This document shows positions 50,107 through 58,610 of a stretch of DNA of 64,000 nucleotides, piece by piece. A model generated the notes under the pieces. That model had not been told where the DNA came from. It made no database searches and saw nothing but the letters and a program-made list of their open reading frames with translations. Source of the DNA: Streptomyces althioticus (GTDB taxonomy: Bacteria > Actinomycetota > Actinomycetes > Streptomycetales > Streptomycetaceae); assembly GCA_014649355.1 (NCBI GenBank), contig BMSW01000006.1:372001-436000 (forward strand), written 5' to 3'. Position numbers and translations under genes: made by a program. Within the stretch, counting starts at the first letter, position 1. The number at the start of each line of letters is the position of its first letter.

Positions 50107-51230
50107 GAGTTTCCCTTCGTGGGGAGTTCGGCGTGCACGGTGAACCCTCCGGTGTTGCGCGGCTCGGTACGCAGGCGGCCGCCGAGCGCCGCGACGCGTT
50201 CCCGCATGCCGAGCAGCCCGTGCCCCGGTGTCGGCGGTGACTGCGCGGAGCCATGTCCGTCGTCGTCGACGCGGACGACGAGTGCGTCCGGCCGGTGGTC
50301 GATGAGCACGGAGGCGGTGGCGGCCGCGGCATGACGGGCGACGTTGGTGAGCGACTCCTGAACGATCCGGTAGGCGGTACGGCTCACCGCGGCCGGCACG
50401 GACTGCGGCCGCCCCGTGATCGCCAGGGTGGCTTCCAGGCCGGTTCGCCGGAACCGTTCCACCAAGCCGGGGATGTGGTCGAGCCCGTGCGGCGGGGCGG
50501 TGTCGTCGTCACGCAGCGCCTCAAGGGTCGCCCGAAGCTCCCGGCTCGCCTCCCGGCCGGCCTCCTGGATCGCGAGCAGAGCCGGGGACACCGGCTCGCC
50601 CCGGCGCCGGGCCACGTGCACGGCGACCTCGGACTGCACCTTGACGACCGAGATCTGGTGGGTGAGCGAGTCGTGCAGTTCCCGTGCGATACGCAGCCGT
50701 TCCTCGTCGGCCCGGCGGCGCGCGGTTTCCTCACGGGTGCGCTCGGCCTCCTCCGCCCGCCGCTCGGCCTGCCGTACCGCTTCCCCGGCGGCGAACGCGG
50801 CGATGAGCCAGGCGAGTTCGAGCGTGTGCCGGGCCCGTGCCATAGCCTCCCCCGCACCGCCTCCGAGGAAGACCGGCGCCGTGAGGTGAAGTACGGCCAC
50901 CAGACCCACCGAGACACCCAGCGTGATCCTGCGGTGTCCGGCGCGCACCGCGCCGTAGACCGCGACCAGGTAGGAGACGGCCAGCGCGTCGAACCCGGCT
51001 GCGAGACAGCCGACCGCGCATACACCGGTGACGGCCAGAACCACGAGCGGCGCCCGCCGGCGCGCGGCCAGAGCGAGCCCGCCCGCCGCCAGCAGCACGG
51101 AGCCGAGCAGCGCGCGCCCTCCGGACGGGTGGGGTCCGGACAGGCCGGTGCCCAGCATCAGCGCCGCCACGCCCAGGGCAGTCGCCCACGCGGTGACTCC
51201 GGCCGGGACAGCGAACCGTCCTTTGTCCAT
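50103..51230 (-). CDS. Sensor histidine kinase, NarL-type partner
   Basis: 375 residues. Several hydrophobic helices occupy the first about 150 residues, without a large extracellular domain. A coiled-coil stretch (RQAERRAEEAERTREETARRRADEERLR) leads to the HisKA_3 dimerisation motif IARELHDSLTHQISVVKVQ with the phosphoacceptor His, and the HATPase domain has RIVQESLTNVARHA (N box) and DDDGHGS/GHGLLGMRERVAALGG (G boxes). This is a typical actinobacterial intramembrane-sensing kinase. The start at ATG 51230 places the first helix properly. Signal unknown. Confidence 0.92.
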   Translation of the reverse strand: MDKGRFAVPAGVTAWATALGVAALMLGTGLSGPHPSGGRALLGSVLLAAGGLALAARRRAPLVVLAVTGVCAVGCLAAGFDALAVSYLVAVYGAVRAGHRRITLGVSVGLVAVLHLTAPVFLGGGAGEAMARARHTLELAWLIAAFAAGEAVRQAERRAEEAERTREETARRRADEERLRIARELHDSLTHQISVVKVQSEVAVHVARRRGEPVSPALLAIQEAGREASRELRATLEALRDDDTAPPHGLDHIPGLVERFRRTGLEATLAITGRPQSVPAAVSRTAYRIVQESLTNVARHAAAATASVLIDHRPDALVVRVDDDGHGSAQSPPTPGHGLLGMRERVAALGGRLRTEPRNTGGFTVHAELPTKGNS

Positions 51231-51281
51231 GGGGTGCACCGTAACCGGACGCGCTCGTCGCCGAATCCCGCTCGCGGAGGA

Positions 51282-51315
51282 GCGTCCGGCTACCGCGTGT
51301 GCGGTAGCCGGACGC
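51282..51315. promoter_or_regulatory. Perfect inverted repeat between the kinase and DUF6223 genes
   Basis: GCGTCCGGCTACCGC (51282-51296) and its exact complement GCGGTAGCCGGACGC (51301-51315) flank GTGT. It lies upstream of both divergent genes, so it is more likely an operator or leader structure than a terminator. Confidence 0.5.
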
Positions 51316-51483
51316 CGACTGCCTCCCCTCGCGGTATCCCGGTACGGCCCCGGCCGCACCTGGAAACACCCGCATCTGCTGGACGACCGCACGGAGGCCC
51401 GACGCGCATCCTGACGTCAAGTCACCGGACGTCGGTGCCGGCGACGACGAAGGACGAAGACGAAGACGAAGGAGGGGAGCGGT

Positions 51484-51849
51484 ATGAGCGCTCCAACAGC
51501 ACTGATGGCGGCCGCCGAGGGCGGGATCATCGGTGACGGGAGGACAGGGGCCAACCTGGCGCTGCTGGCCGGTGCGCTCGGAGTGGCGCTCGCCTGGCTT
51601 GCCACGAGCCGCACCGGCCGCCGGTTCCGCAGCGTCGATCCGCGCACCGCCGGGACGGCGGCCATGGTGATGGGAGCGGCCGGGACGGTTCTCGCGGTGC
51701 TGCACCTGGCCACCGCCGACGGCGGCCCCGGTACGGGCAACGGGCTCGTCGGCGCCGTCGTGGCCGTGCCGCTGGGACTGGCCGCCGTGGTCCTCGGCCG
51801 CCGGGTTCTGACCCGATCCGCCGCGCGGACCACCCCGCCCGGAGCATGA
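51484..51849 (+). CDS. DUF6223-like small membrane protein
   Basis: 121 residues with about three hydrophobic helices (TGANLALLAGALGVALAWLA, MVMGAAGTVLAVLHLA, LVGAVVAVPLGLAAVVLG) and short polar loops. It resembles the Streptomyces DUF6223 family of integral membrane proteins; function unknown. A strong GGAGGGG site precedes the ATG, and a GACGAAG tandem repeat lies further upstream. It is divergent from the two-component system, which could regulate it through the inverted repeat at 51282-51315. Confidence 0.65.
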   Translation: MSAPTALMAAAEGGIIGDGRTGANLALLAGALGVALAWLATSRTGRRFRSVDPRTAGTAAMVMGAAGTVLAVLHLATADGGPGTGNGLVGAVVAVPLGLAAVVLGRRVLTRSAARTTPPGA

Positions 51850-51984
51850 CCGTCCACGGGAGCGGCACCCGCGCGGCGTGAGCAACCGCGGTCGGCCGAC
51901 GATGTGACACCTGTGGGTGAGCCCGTACACCTCCGGTGGGCCTCCGCCGCTCCTCGCGGCATACCTCCTCCTACGATGGGGCCC

Positions 51985-52407
51985 GTGACTGCGAGCAGCC
52001 GTTCCGGCAGCCGCCCGGCCGGGCGGCTGTTCGTGCTGCTGGTCCTGGCGGTGCTGGCCGGCGTGCTGGGCATGCACGGCCTGGCCCCGGGCGGGACGCC
52101 GGTGCCGCAGCGGACCGCGGCCGTCCATGACATGGCGCCGACGGCGACGACGGGTTCGGCAGCGGAGGACGGCGCACCGACCGCGGCAGGAGACTGCGCC
52201 CATACCGACGGACTGCCGGGCCACGTCGACCACGCCGACGGCGCCTGCGCCGCCGCGGGCACGGCTACGGCCTACACGCCGCCGACGTTGACCGGCACCG
52301 TGCTCGACGCGCCCGCCACGCCGTCCTCCACCTCGGCGGCCACGGGCTCGCCGCATGACGGCCGCGCCCCGCCCGACCTGTCCGAGCTGCAACTCCTCCG
52401 GATATAG
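51985..52407 (+). CDS. DUF6153-like secreted/membrane-anchored protein
   Basis: 140 residues from GTG 51985 (an ATG nine bases earlier, 51976, is the alternative; TACGAT at 51972-51977 could be the -10 of a leaderless GTG start). A single hydrophobic helix near residues 13-32 (GRLFVLLVLAVLAGVLGMHGL) is followed by an extracytoplasmic region rich in Ala/Thr/His with four Cys/His residues (DCAHTDGLPGHVDHADGACAA). This plan matches DUF6153, usually found beside DUF305 genes as here. The His/Cys cluster suggests metal binding; not shown experimentally to my knowledge. Confidence 0.65.
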   Translation: MTASSRSGSRPAGRLFVLLVLAVLAGVLGMHGLAPGGTPVPQRTAAVHDMAPTATTGSAAEDGAPTAAGDCAHTDGLPGHVDHADGACAAAGTATAYTPPTLTGTVLDAPATPSSTSAATGSPHDGRAPPDLSELQLLRI

Positions 52408-52504
52408 AGCGGCCCGCCCGGCACCCCTGGTGCCGAGCTCACGCACGCTCTCACATCCGTACCACCGCACGCCGCGACCGGCGTGCGTGAAGGAGTCGCA
52501 CCAG

Positions 52505-53167
52505 ATGAATCACAAGCGTTCCCTCGTCCGCCGTACCGCCGTGCTTGCCGCCTCAGGCGTGACGGCACTCGTCCTGGCGGCCTGCGGCAGCAGCGGCAAC
52601 GACACCGGCGCGGCCGGACACGGCGGCCACCGGGCCACCGACTCCGCGTCCGCCGTGCCCTCGGTGTCAGCGTCTCAGGGGCAGCACAACGCGGCCGACG
52701 TCACCTTCGCCAAGGGGATGATCCCCCACCACCGCCAGGCCGTGGAGATGGCCGACCTCGCGCCCGACCGGGCTCGGTCGGCCGAGGTGAAGAAGCTCGC
52801 CGCCGAGATCAAGGCGGCACAGGCCCCGGAGATCGAGAAGCTGTCGGGCTGGCTGATGTCCTGGGGCGAGACGGTGCCCGCCGAGGGCGCCATGGACCAC
52901 TCCATGCACGGCGGCATGGAGGGCATGGACGCCATGGACGGCATGATGAGCGCCGAGGAGATGACGGAGCTCGAGAACGCCTCGGGCCAGGCCTTCGACA
53001 CCGCGTTCATGGAAATGATGATCAAGCACCACGAGGGCGCGGTCGAGATGGCGAAGACCGAACAGTCCGCCGGCGCCCACACACCGGCCCGCAAAATGGC
53101 CGCGGACATCATCGACTCACAGAGCGCGGAGATCGAGCAGATGAAGAAGCTGCTCGGCAAGAAGTGA
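52505..53167 (+). CDS. DUF305 lipoprotein, probable metal-binding
   Basis: 220 residues. Lipoprotein signal ending VLAACGSS (lipobox LAAC), then His/Ser-rich linker GHGGHRATDSAS, and two halves of the ferritin-like DUF305 fold, each with a conserved motif: FAKGMIPHHRQAVEMAD and MEMMIKHHEGAVEMAK. The middle segment is Met/His/Gly-rich (MDHSMHGGMEGM), a composition known from copper-handling proteins. It is anchored outside the membrane. Located 97 bp after DUF6153, likely same transcript; a strong terminator follows. Role in copper homeostasis is inference from composition. Confidence 0.85.
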   Translation: MNHKRSLVRRTAVLAASGVTALVLAACGSSGNDTGAAGHGGHRATDSASAVPSVSASQGQHNAADVTFAKGMIPHHRQAVEMADLAPDRARSAEVKKLAAEIKAAQAPEIEKLSGWLMSWGETVPAEGAMDHSMHGGMEGMDAMDGMMSAEEMTELENASGQAFDTAFMEMMIKHHEGAVEMAKTEQSAGAHTPARKMAADIIDSQSAEIEQMKKLLGKK

Positions 53168-53182
53168 CGGGCGGCGCTTGAA

Positions 53183-53223
53183 CGCACGGGGGGCGGGCAC
53201 AGCGGGTGCCCGCCCCCCGTGCG
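53183..53223 (+). terminator. Strong terminator after DUF305
   Basis: A perfect 18-bp stem, CGCACGGGGGGCGGGCAC (53183-53200) with its complement at 53206-53223, 5-nt loop, 15 bp after the DUF305 stop. Confidence 0.85.
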
Positions 53224-53262
53224 CGTTGACCACGATGCCGCCGCATCACGCCTGTCGCGGCG

Positions 53263-53290
53263 TTGTCCCCGGCGACCCCGGGGGTAGCGT
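53263..53290 (+). promoter_or_regulatory. Promoter of the PEP-mutase/ICL-family gene
   Basis: TTGTCC (53263-53268), 16-bp spacer, TAGCGT (53285-53290), seven bases before ATG 53298. The position predicts a leaderless transcript. Confidence 0.55.
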
Positions 53291-53297
53291 CCCAGGC

Positions 53298-54059
53298 ATG
53301 GCTCATGACATCACCGTTGAGCGCGCTCGACGTCTCAAGCAGTTGCACGCCCAGCACAAGCCGCTCGTGCTGCCGACCGTCTGGGACGTGTGGTCCGCAC
53401 GGACAGCCGTCGCCGCGGGGTTTCCGGCGCTGACGATCGGCAGCCACCCCCTCGCCGACTCCCGAGGGGCCGGCGACAACGAGGGGCAGACCTTCGAGGA
53501 GGTGCTGGCCGCCGTCAGGCCGGTCATCGCGGCGGTCGACGTCCCCGTGTCCGTCGACCTGGAGGCCGGATACGGGCAGAAGCCGTCCGACCTCGTCGCC
53601 GGACTCATCGAGGTCGGCGGCGTCGGCCTCAACATCGAGGACACCGTCCACTCGGAAGGCGGCCGCCTTCGTGACACGCAGGAACACGCGAACTACGTCG
53701 CCGGCCTGCGCACGGCGGCCGACGACGCCGGCGTCCCGGTCTGGGTGAACGGACGCACCGACCTCTTCATGCGCGCGCAGGACGCCTCCACCGTCCGAGA
53801 CGAGGCGATCGAGCGGCTGCGCGCCCTGGTGGAGGCCGGCGCCGACAGTGTCTACCCGGTGGGTATCCAGGACGACGACGACCTGCTCACCGCGGTGACC
53901 GGCGCGGTCACGGTCCCCGTGAACTCAACGGCCCACCCCGTCAAACACGACCTCGACCGTTTCCGCCGCCTCGGCGTGGGTCGGATCACTTACGGCCCGC
54001 TGCTGCAGTTCGCCCTGACGGACACCATGAAGGACATGCTCAAGCCGTGGTCGTCGTGA
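53298..54059 (+). CDS. Isocitrate lyase/PEP mutase superfamily protein
   Basis: 253 residues, short single-barrel member of the superfamily. Markers: VLPTVWDVWSARTAVAAGFPALTIGSH at the start, DVPVSVDLEAGYG with Mg-ligand residues, VGLNIEDTVH, and VWVNGRTDLFM. The isocitrate-lyase KKCGH signature is absent, so this is not a glyoxylate-shunt enzyme; members of this size include carboxyphosphonoenolpyruvate mutase-like and oxaloacetate/2-methylisocitrate lyase-like enzymes. Substrate uncertain. Its transcript is predicted leaderless and it has no operon partner. Confidence 0.85.
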   Translation: MAHDITVERARRLKQLHAQHKPLVLPTVWDVWSARTAVAAGFPALTIGSHPLADSRGAGDNEGQTFEEVLAAVRPVIAAVDVPVSVDLEAGYGQKPSDLVAGLIEVGGVGLNIEDTVHSEGGRLRDTQEHANYVAGLRTAADDAGVPVWVNGRTDLFMRAQDASTVRDEAIERLRALVEAGADSVYPVGIQDDDDLLTAVTGAVTVPVNSTAHPVKHDLDRFRRLGVGRITYGPLLQFALTDTMKDMLKPWSS

Positions 54060-54349
54060 GCAGGTGACCGGGTCCGTCGGCGCGGTTGCGGGCCGGGTCC
54101 AGAAGGTGTTGACGGCGCGGCCTCGGACACGGCCGGCTTCCATCAACTGGTAGGCCCGTGTGCCTCTTCCGGCGTAGGCGGCGGCGACGCGGAGGTTGCG
54201 GGCCCGTACCTCCGCGTGGTCGCGGGGTGTGCTGAGGACAGTGGGTCCGCCCCGGCGGACCGGCCGGATCCCGCTCCCCGCGGTGCGCGCAGCGGCGGCG
54301 GCCGCGGCGAGTGACGGCTTGCTGTTTCTCGCCCGGTGGCCGGGCGCGG
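54060..54349. other. Unassigned intergenic stretch
   Basis: About 290 bp between convergent genes. The minus-strand frame over about 54060-54230 reads as plausible coding sequence (VRARNLRVAAAYAGRGTRAY and RGRAVNTFW segments) without a start or recognisable family; it may be the remnant of a decayed gene. No hairpin of note apart from a GC-rich CCGGCGGACCGGCCGG stretch near 54256. Confidence 0.35.
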
Positions 54350-55111
54350 TCAGACGGTGGTGACGTTGGTGCCGGCGTTCTGCAGTGCGGTGATTTCGCC
54401 GGCGGGCGCGGTGCTGTCGGTGACGAGGGTGTCCAGGCGGTTCGCGGGGGCGACGTGGGCGAAGGCGGTGCGGCCGAGTTTGCTGCCGTCGGTGGCGACG
54501 AGGGTGCGGCGGGCGGAGGCGATGCTCGCCTTCTTGACGGCTGCGTCGTCGAGGTCGTAGGCGGTCAGGCCGTCGGCGGCGGTGAGGCCGCAGCAGCCGA
54601 TGACGGCGGTGTCGAACCGCAGGGCGGCGAGGGAGGCGAGGGTGAGGGGGCCGGTGAGGGCTCCTTCGGCGGCGCGGGGCCGGCCGCCGGGCAGGACGAG
54701 GGCGGCGGGGCGGGGCGTGGCGTCGAACAGCTGGATGGCCTGGAGGGACAGCGGCATCACGGTGACGGGCCTGTCGCGCAGGAGGCGGGCGACTTCCAGG
54801 CAGGTGGTTCCGCTGTCGAGGACGACGGTCTCACCGTCGGCGATGAGGGCGCAGACCTGGGCGGCGATGCGCCGTTTGGTGTCGGCCGCTTCGTGGGCGC
54901 GCAGGGCGAAGGGGGGTTCCTCGCCTCTGAGGAGAAGGCTGCGTGCTCCGCCCCGGACGCGTTCGAGGACGCCTTGGGCGGCCAGGGTGTCGAGGTCGCG
55001 GCGGATGGTCATGTCCGACGCCCCGGTCAGCTCGGCGAGCTGCTGGACCGTCGCCTCGCCGGCGTCGGTGACGGCCTTCGTGATCTGGGCGTGCCGGTCT
55101 GCGTTGCTCAT
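54350..55111 (-). CDS. DeoR-family regulator
   Basis: 253 residues from ATG 55111. Helix-turn-helix ADRHAQITKAVTDAGEATVQQLAELTGASDMTIRRDLDTLAAQGVLERVRGGA, then the sugar-phosphate sensing domain with VVLDSGTTCLEVARLL, VMPLSLQAIQLF, VLPGGRPRAAEGALTGPL and LVATDGSKLGRTAFA. It is a different subtype from the sugar-regulon DeoR at 20168. Divergent from an MFS gene; TGTTCGTT repeats in the 90-bp gap should be its operators. Confidence 0.9.
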   Translation of the reverse strand: MSNADRHAQITKAVTDAGEATVQQLAELTGASDMTIRRDLDTLAAQGVLERVRGGARSLLLRGEEPPFALRAHEAADTKRRIAAQVCALIADGETVVLDSGTTCLEVARLLRDRPVTVMPLSLQAIQLFDATPRPAALVLPGGRPRAAEGALTGPLTLASLAALRFDTAVIGCCGLTAADGLTAYDLDDAAVKKASIASARRTLVATDGSKLGRTAFAHVAPANRLDTLVTDSTAPAGEITALQNAGTNVTTV

Positions 55112-55133
55112 GCCGGAATTGAACACCACCCCG

Positions 55134-55189
55134 TAATGAACACTCAATCTGTTCGTTGACCGGTCTTCCGGACAGGCGCTCTGTTCGTT
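55134..55189. promoter_or_regulatory. DeoR operator repeats upstream of the MFS gene
   Basis: TCTGTTCGTT occurs at 55148-55157 and 55180-55189, exactly 32 bp (three helical turns) apart; TAATGAACA (about 55132-55140) is an inverted partner of TGTTCGTTA. Confidence 0.6.
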
Positions 55190-55201
55190 ACGGTGTGCGG
55201 C

Positions 55202-56509
55202 ATGGAACGTTCGCTTCTCGGCGCCCGCGTGGCGACGTATGTCTATTTCGTCCTGTGCGGCACGTTGATGGGCGCGTGGGTGGTGCACATCCCGGCCGCC
55301 GAGGAGCGGGTGGGTGTCAGCCACGCGACGCTGGGCGGCCTGCTGGTCCTGCTGGGGCTCGGCGCGTTCGCCGGGATGCAGATGGCGGGTCCGCTGACCG
55401 ACCGTCTGGGCGCGCGGGTGGTGGTTCCGGCGACCGCGGTGCTGTGCGGCGCCTCGCTGGTGCTGCCGGGTCTCGCCGGCGATCCGTGGACGCTGGCGGG
55501 CGCCCTGCTGGTCTTCGGCGCCTGCAACGGAGCCCTGGACGTGAGCATGAACGCCCATGCCGTGCACGTGGAGAAGGCGTACGGCCGGCCCGTGATGTCG
55601 GGCTTCCACGCCACGTTCTCCGTCGGCGGGGTCATCGCGGCGCTGGTGGTCGCGGGGGCGACGAGCGCGGGGGTGGGCCCGGTCGCCACGATGGCGGCGA
55701 TCGGAGGCGTGAGCATCGTGATCGCCCTGGCCTCGGTGCGGGCGCTGATGCCGGCAGCTGCCGTCGCCCCGGCCGCTGAAGGAGAGGGCGAAGCGGGCGG
55801 GTTCGACGCGTCCGGCCCCGCAGCGTCCGTCGCCCCGGCCGCCGGAGTAAGCGGCGAGGGCGGGAAGTCCGACGCGCCGGTCGGCGCGAAGACCGCACCA
55901 GACGTCCCGGCCGCGCGGCGCAAGACGACAGGGAGGGTGTGGCTACTCGCCGTCCTGGCGCTGATGGTGATGCTGTGCGAGGGCGCGGCCAACGACTGGA
56001 GCGCTCTGCACCTGCGGGACGTCCTCGGCGCGTCCACCAGTACGGCCGCGTTCGCGTACGGCACGTTCGCGGCGGCGATGACCGTCGGCCGTCTGCTGGC
56101 GGACCGTTTCGTCGCCCGGTTCGGGTCGATGGCCGTGCTGCGTCACGGCGCCGTCATGGCCGCGGCCGGTATCACGCTGGTGGCGCTGGGGCCGTGGATG
56201 TGGGCCGCGTTCGCCGGGTGGGCCCTGTTCGGGCTGGGCCTGTCCGGTACTGTCCCGCAGTTGTTCAGCGCGGCCGGGCACGCCGACCCGGCGGCCGCGG
56301 GCGTGAACGTGTCCCGAGTCGCGGGGCTCGGCTATGTCGGCATGCTCGCCGGCCCCGCGGTGATCGGCTGGCTGACCCACGTCGTCGCCCTCAACCACAC
56401 CTTCCTCCTGCTGACCCTGCTGTGTGTGACCACCGCCGTGGGCGCCGGGATTCTGCGGACGGAACGCGACCCCGCGCCGCGCGGCGAGAGGGCGGGCGTC
56501 GGCCACTGA
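55202..56509 (+). CDS. MFS transporter, YbjJ-like
   Basis: 435 residues, about twelve helices. The N-terminal half has FVLCGTLMGAWVVHIPAAEERVGVSHATLGGLLVLLGLGA and MAGPLTDRLGARVVVPATAVLCG, the A-motif-like loop typical of the YbjJ/fucose-permease-like branch. A polar central loop of about 60 residues (Ala/Glu/Gly-rich, 185-245) joins the halves. The second half has ANDWSALHLRDVLGAS. Divergent DeoR regulator suggests uptake or efflux of a sugar or sugar-like compound. No catabolic genes adjoin. Confidence 0.88.
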   Translation: MERSLLGARVATYVYFVLCGTLMGAWVVHIPAAEERVGVSHATLGGLLVLLGLGAFAGMQMAGPLTDRLGARVVVPATAVLCGASLVLPGLAGDPWTLAGALLVFGACNGALDVSMNAHAVHVEKAYGRPVMSGFHATFSVGGVIAALVVAGATSAGVGPVATMAAIGGVSIVIALASVRALMPAAAVAPAAEGEGEAGGFDASGPAASVAPAAGVSGEGGKSDAPVGAKTAPDVPAARRKTTGRVWLLAVLALMVMLCEGAANDWSALHLRDVLGASTSTAAFAYGTFAAAMTVGRLLADRFVARFGSMAVLRHGAVMAAAGITLVALGPWMWAAFAGWALFGLGLSGTVPQLFSAAGHADPAAAGVNVSRVAGLGYVGMLAGPAVIGWLTHVVALNHTFLLLTLLCVTTAVGAGILRTERDPAPRGERAGVGH

Positions 56510-56665
56510 CCGCTTGTGCGGCACGGCCTGACCCCGTGCCGCACAAGCTCCCTCACGGAGGGGCGCGCGGGGAGCGTGTCTCCGCCCGAGCGACGCTTTC
56601 TGACGGGGTGGCCGCCCCTGCCTCGCAGACCTTCGCGCCCGACGCTCGTACCTGTCCCGCGTACC

Positions 56666-57190
56666 TCAGGCTGCGGGGTAGGTGATCCGACCGTTGCGGA
56701 CGACTGCGTTCTCGTTCAGGGACGCCGGTTTCGTCGCTGTGGCGGACATGATGTGCAGGACGTCGAGGCCGGCGACGATCAGCGCGTCGGTGATCAGTCT
56801 GCGGTGGCAGCGCCACGGCACCGCCTCACTGCACATGATCACCGGCTGCCCGTGCTCGGCGAGGCCGAGCAGTTCGTTCAGCCCTTGCGCGAACTCGCTG
56901 CTCTGCATGTGATCCGCGTAGTCGCGGAACGCTTTCACCCGCCAGGCAGTGTTGACGCTCTCGACACCCTTGGGGGTGTGCCGCCTGCCGCCCAGTTCCC
57001 GGATCCACCGGTAGTGGACGGCCGGGGGGAGTGCCTCGACGATCGCGTCCTGGTTCCACTGCGGGTTGGTGCGCGATGCGGGAAACGAGCGTACGTCCAC
57101 CAGGTGGGTGATCTCATGGCTCTGCAGCATCGACAGCACCTCCTCGAAGGTGCGGGTCGAATGCCCGATGGTGTACACGCGGTTCGCCAT
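56666..57190 (-). CDS. DUF488 family protein
   Basis: 174 residues from ATG 57190 (GGAG five bases upstream). The protein begins NRVYTIGHSTRTFEEVLSMLQSHEITHLVDVRSFPASRTNPQWNQ, the standard DUF488 opening, and contains LGGRRHTPKG and VIMCSEAVPWRCHRRLITDAL with the conserved C-x(n)-C-H-R motif. It is a small soluble protein possibly acting on nucleic acids; no function is established. It is a single gene with no obvious partner. Confidence 0.88.
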   Translation of the reverse strand: MANRVYTIGHSTRTFEEVLSMLQSHEITHLVDVRSFPASRTNPQWNQDAIVEALPPAVHYRWIRELGGRRHTPKGVESVNTAWRVKAFRDYADHMQSSEFAQGLNELLGLAEHGQPVIMCSEAVPWRCHRRLITDALIVAGLDVLHIMSATATKPASLNENAVVRNGRITYPAA

Positions 57191-57612
57191 CACATCTCCG
57201 TGTCACGCTGCCGGCACTCGCACGGCTCCCCGGCCTGAGGGAAGCTGCCCGCACGGGCGGACGCGAGGGTTCGGCGGCCTCAGCTGCCCTCCATTGTGCT
57301 TTCTGCTGCGGTGCCTGCACGTGACGCGGTGAGGCGTGGCGTTGGAGCGTCCCTGCCCGGAAGGCCGGGGCGCGCGGTCGCGAGCGTGAGCGGCGTGGCA
57401 GTAGCGGACATCGGCGGCGGCGTGTGCCCGCGGCGCCACCTCGCTCCCTCGTCGGGACAGCACCAGATCCGGCCGTCGCGCACCCCCATCGCCGAACGGC
57501 GAAGAGGTGCTGCCGAACCTTCGCAGGTTCGGCAGCACCTGGCGCAGGAGCACCGCCGGACCATGCTCCGGCCATTGGTTCAGGTGGTTCGGTGGTGTGG
57601 TGGTTCGGTGGT
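57191..57612. other. Non-coding stretch between DUF488 and snapalysin genes
   Basis: About 420 bp without a convincing gene. It contains the strong hairpin at 57505-57540 and, next to the snapalysin stop, a short tandem repeat GTGGTTCGGTGGT (two copies, about 57580-57612). Confidence 0.55.
57505..57540 (-). terminator. Terminator-like hairpin after snapalysin
   Basis: AGGTGCTGCCGAACCT (57505-57520) pairs perfectly over 16 bp with 57525-57540 around TCGC. On the minus strand it lies about 70 bp beyond the snapalysin stop; no U-tract follows, as is common in Streptomyces. Confidence 0.65.
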
Positions 57613-58209
57613 TCAGGGCGCGTCGACCAGGGTCCTGCCGTCGGTGACGACGGAGGCGGCGAGGGCGTTCGCGTAGTTCGCGTAGTAGGACTGCACGCGG
57701 GAACGTTCGGTCGCGTTGGGGACGGCGCTGGTGCATGCGGTCCCGGCGCTGGAGCCGGACATCAGCTGGGAGCAGGGGCCGGGCTTGGTGTCCGGCAGAC
57801 CGAGGCTGTGCCCCAGCTCGTGCGCGGCGATCCGGGTCTTGTTGTAACCGTCGTTCACGGCCTGGCTGCCGAGTTCGACGCGGACCTGGCGGCCGGGGCG
57901 GACGGGGCCGAGGGTGGCCTGGGGCCACCCCGACGTTGCGACGATCACAATCTCGGCGGCGCCGCCAGGTGCTGCTTCCACCAGCCTCACGTTGGTGACG
58001 CTGGCGTTCCACGAGGCGACTCCGGCCGCGATGGCGGCTTCCCAGCCGGCGGCACGGCTGTCGTCGTAGCGGAGGGTTACGACCGCTGCTTGGGCGCCGG
58101 GCTGTGCGGTGGCGGTGGGAGTAGTGGGGGCGGCGGACGCGGTGCCCGCCATGGCGAGGACGAGCGCCGTAGCGGACGTACCGGCCTTGATCCATGTGGC
58201 GAGGGGCAT
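57613..58209 (-). CDS. snpA: Snapalysin-type secreted metalloprotease (peptidase M7)
   Basis: 198 residues. A Sec signal peptide (basic start, LVLAMAGTASA AxA cleavage) and a short propeptide precede the catalytic domain. HELGHSLGLPD is the zinc motif HExxHxxGxxD of snapalysin, with the third ligand Asp, and CSQLMSG supplies the Met-turn and a disulphide Cys. The size is normal for Streptomyces small neutral protease. ATG 58209 with AGGAGC upstream. It is secreted and degrades milk-type and other proteins. Usually a LysR gene is adjacent; here only an AraC remnant and a repeated GTCATGT operator array lie upstream. Confidence 0.9.
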   Translation of the reverse strand: MPLATWIKAGTSATALVLAMAGTASAAPTTPTATAQPGAQAAVVTLRYDDSRAAGWEAAIAAGVASWNASVTNVRLVEAAPGGAAEIVIVATSGWPQATLGPVRPGRQVRVELGSQAVNDGYNKTRIAAHELGHSLGLPDTKPGPCSQLMSGSSAGTACTSAVPNATERSRVQSYYANYANALAASVVTDGRTLVDAP

Positions 58210-58348
58210 TGCTGCTCCTGTTCCGTGGGGAGTCCGGCCCCGGCGGGGCCGGGTGTACGGAGGAGCGGCTGAGCCGTCCGGTGGGGCCGGACGCGCCGTC
58301 GACCGCCCCTCCGGGCTCATGTGAGAGTACGCCCAGGCACCTTGATCA

Positions 58349-58395
58349 GTCATGTACCTGTCATGTCGATTTTCCGTCATGTTCCGCGACATGAC
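58349..58395. promoter_or_regulatory. GTCATGT operator array upstream of snapalysin
   Basis: GTCATGT at 58349-58355, 58360-58366 and 58376-58382, and the inverted ACATGAC at 58389-58395. The last two form a GTCATGT-6-ACATGAC palindrome. The array is an AT-rich patch about 140 bp upstream of the protease start. Confidence 0.6.
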
Positions 58396-58610
58396 GATGC
58401 GTTGCCCCGCTGCCTGCGTTGCCCCCTGCTTCCCCGGCGCCCGTTCGCAACCCGCTGCGGCGCCACCCACCCGTGCCTGCGGCGCCACCACCGTGCCTGC
58501 TGCGCCCACGGGTGACCGCCGCGACCCCTGTGCGGCCTTCCTGCGGTCCCGCAACTGACCGCGCCGACCGTGTTCGCGCTCCTTCCGGTAACGGGGGACC
58601 GCCCGGGTGC
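58396..58610. other. Non-coding stretch downstream of the AraC remnant
   Basis: About 215 bp of Cys/Ala/Pro-coding-like composition in several frames but no start signals or motif. The short repeat GCGGCGCCACC (about 58459 and 58480) is the only visible structure. I see no gene here. Confidence 0.5.

Noticed and set aside
53298..54059. Isocitrate lyase of the glyoxylate shunt
   Set aside because: At 253 residues it is far too short and lacks the KKCGH signature.
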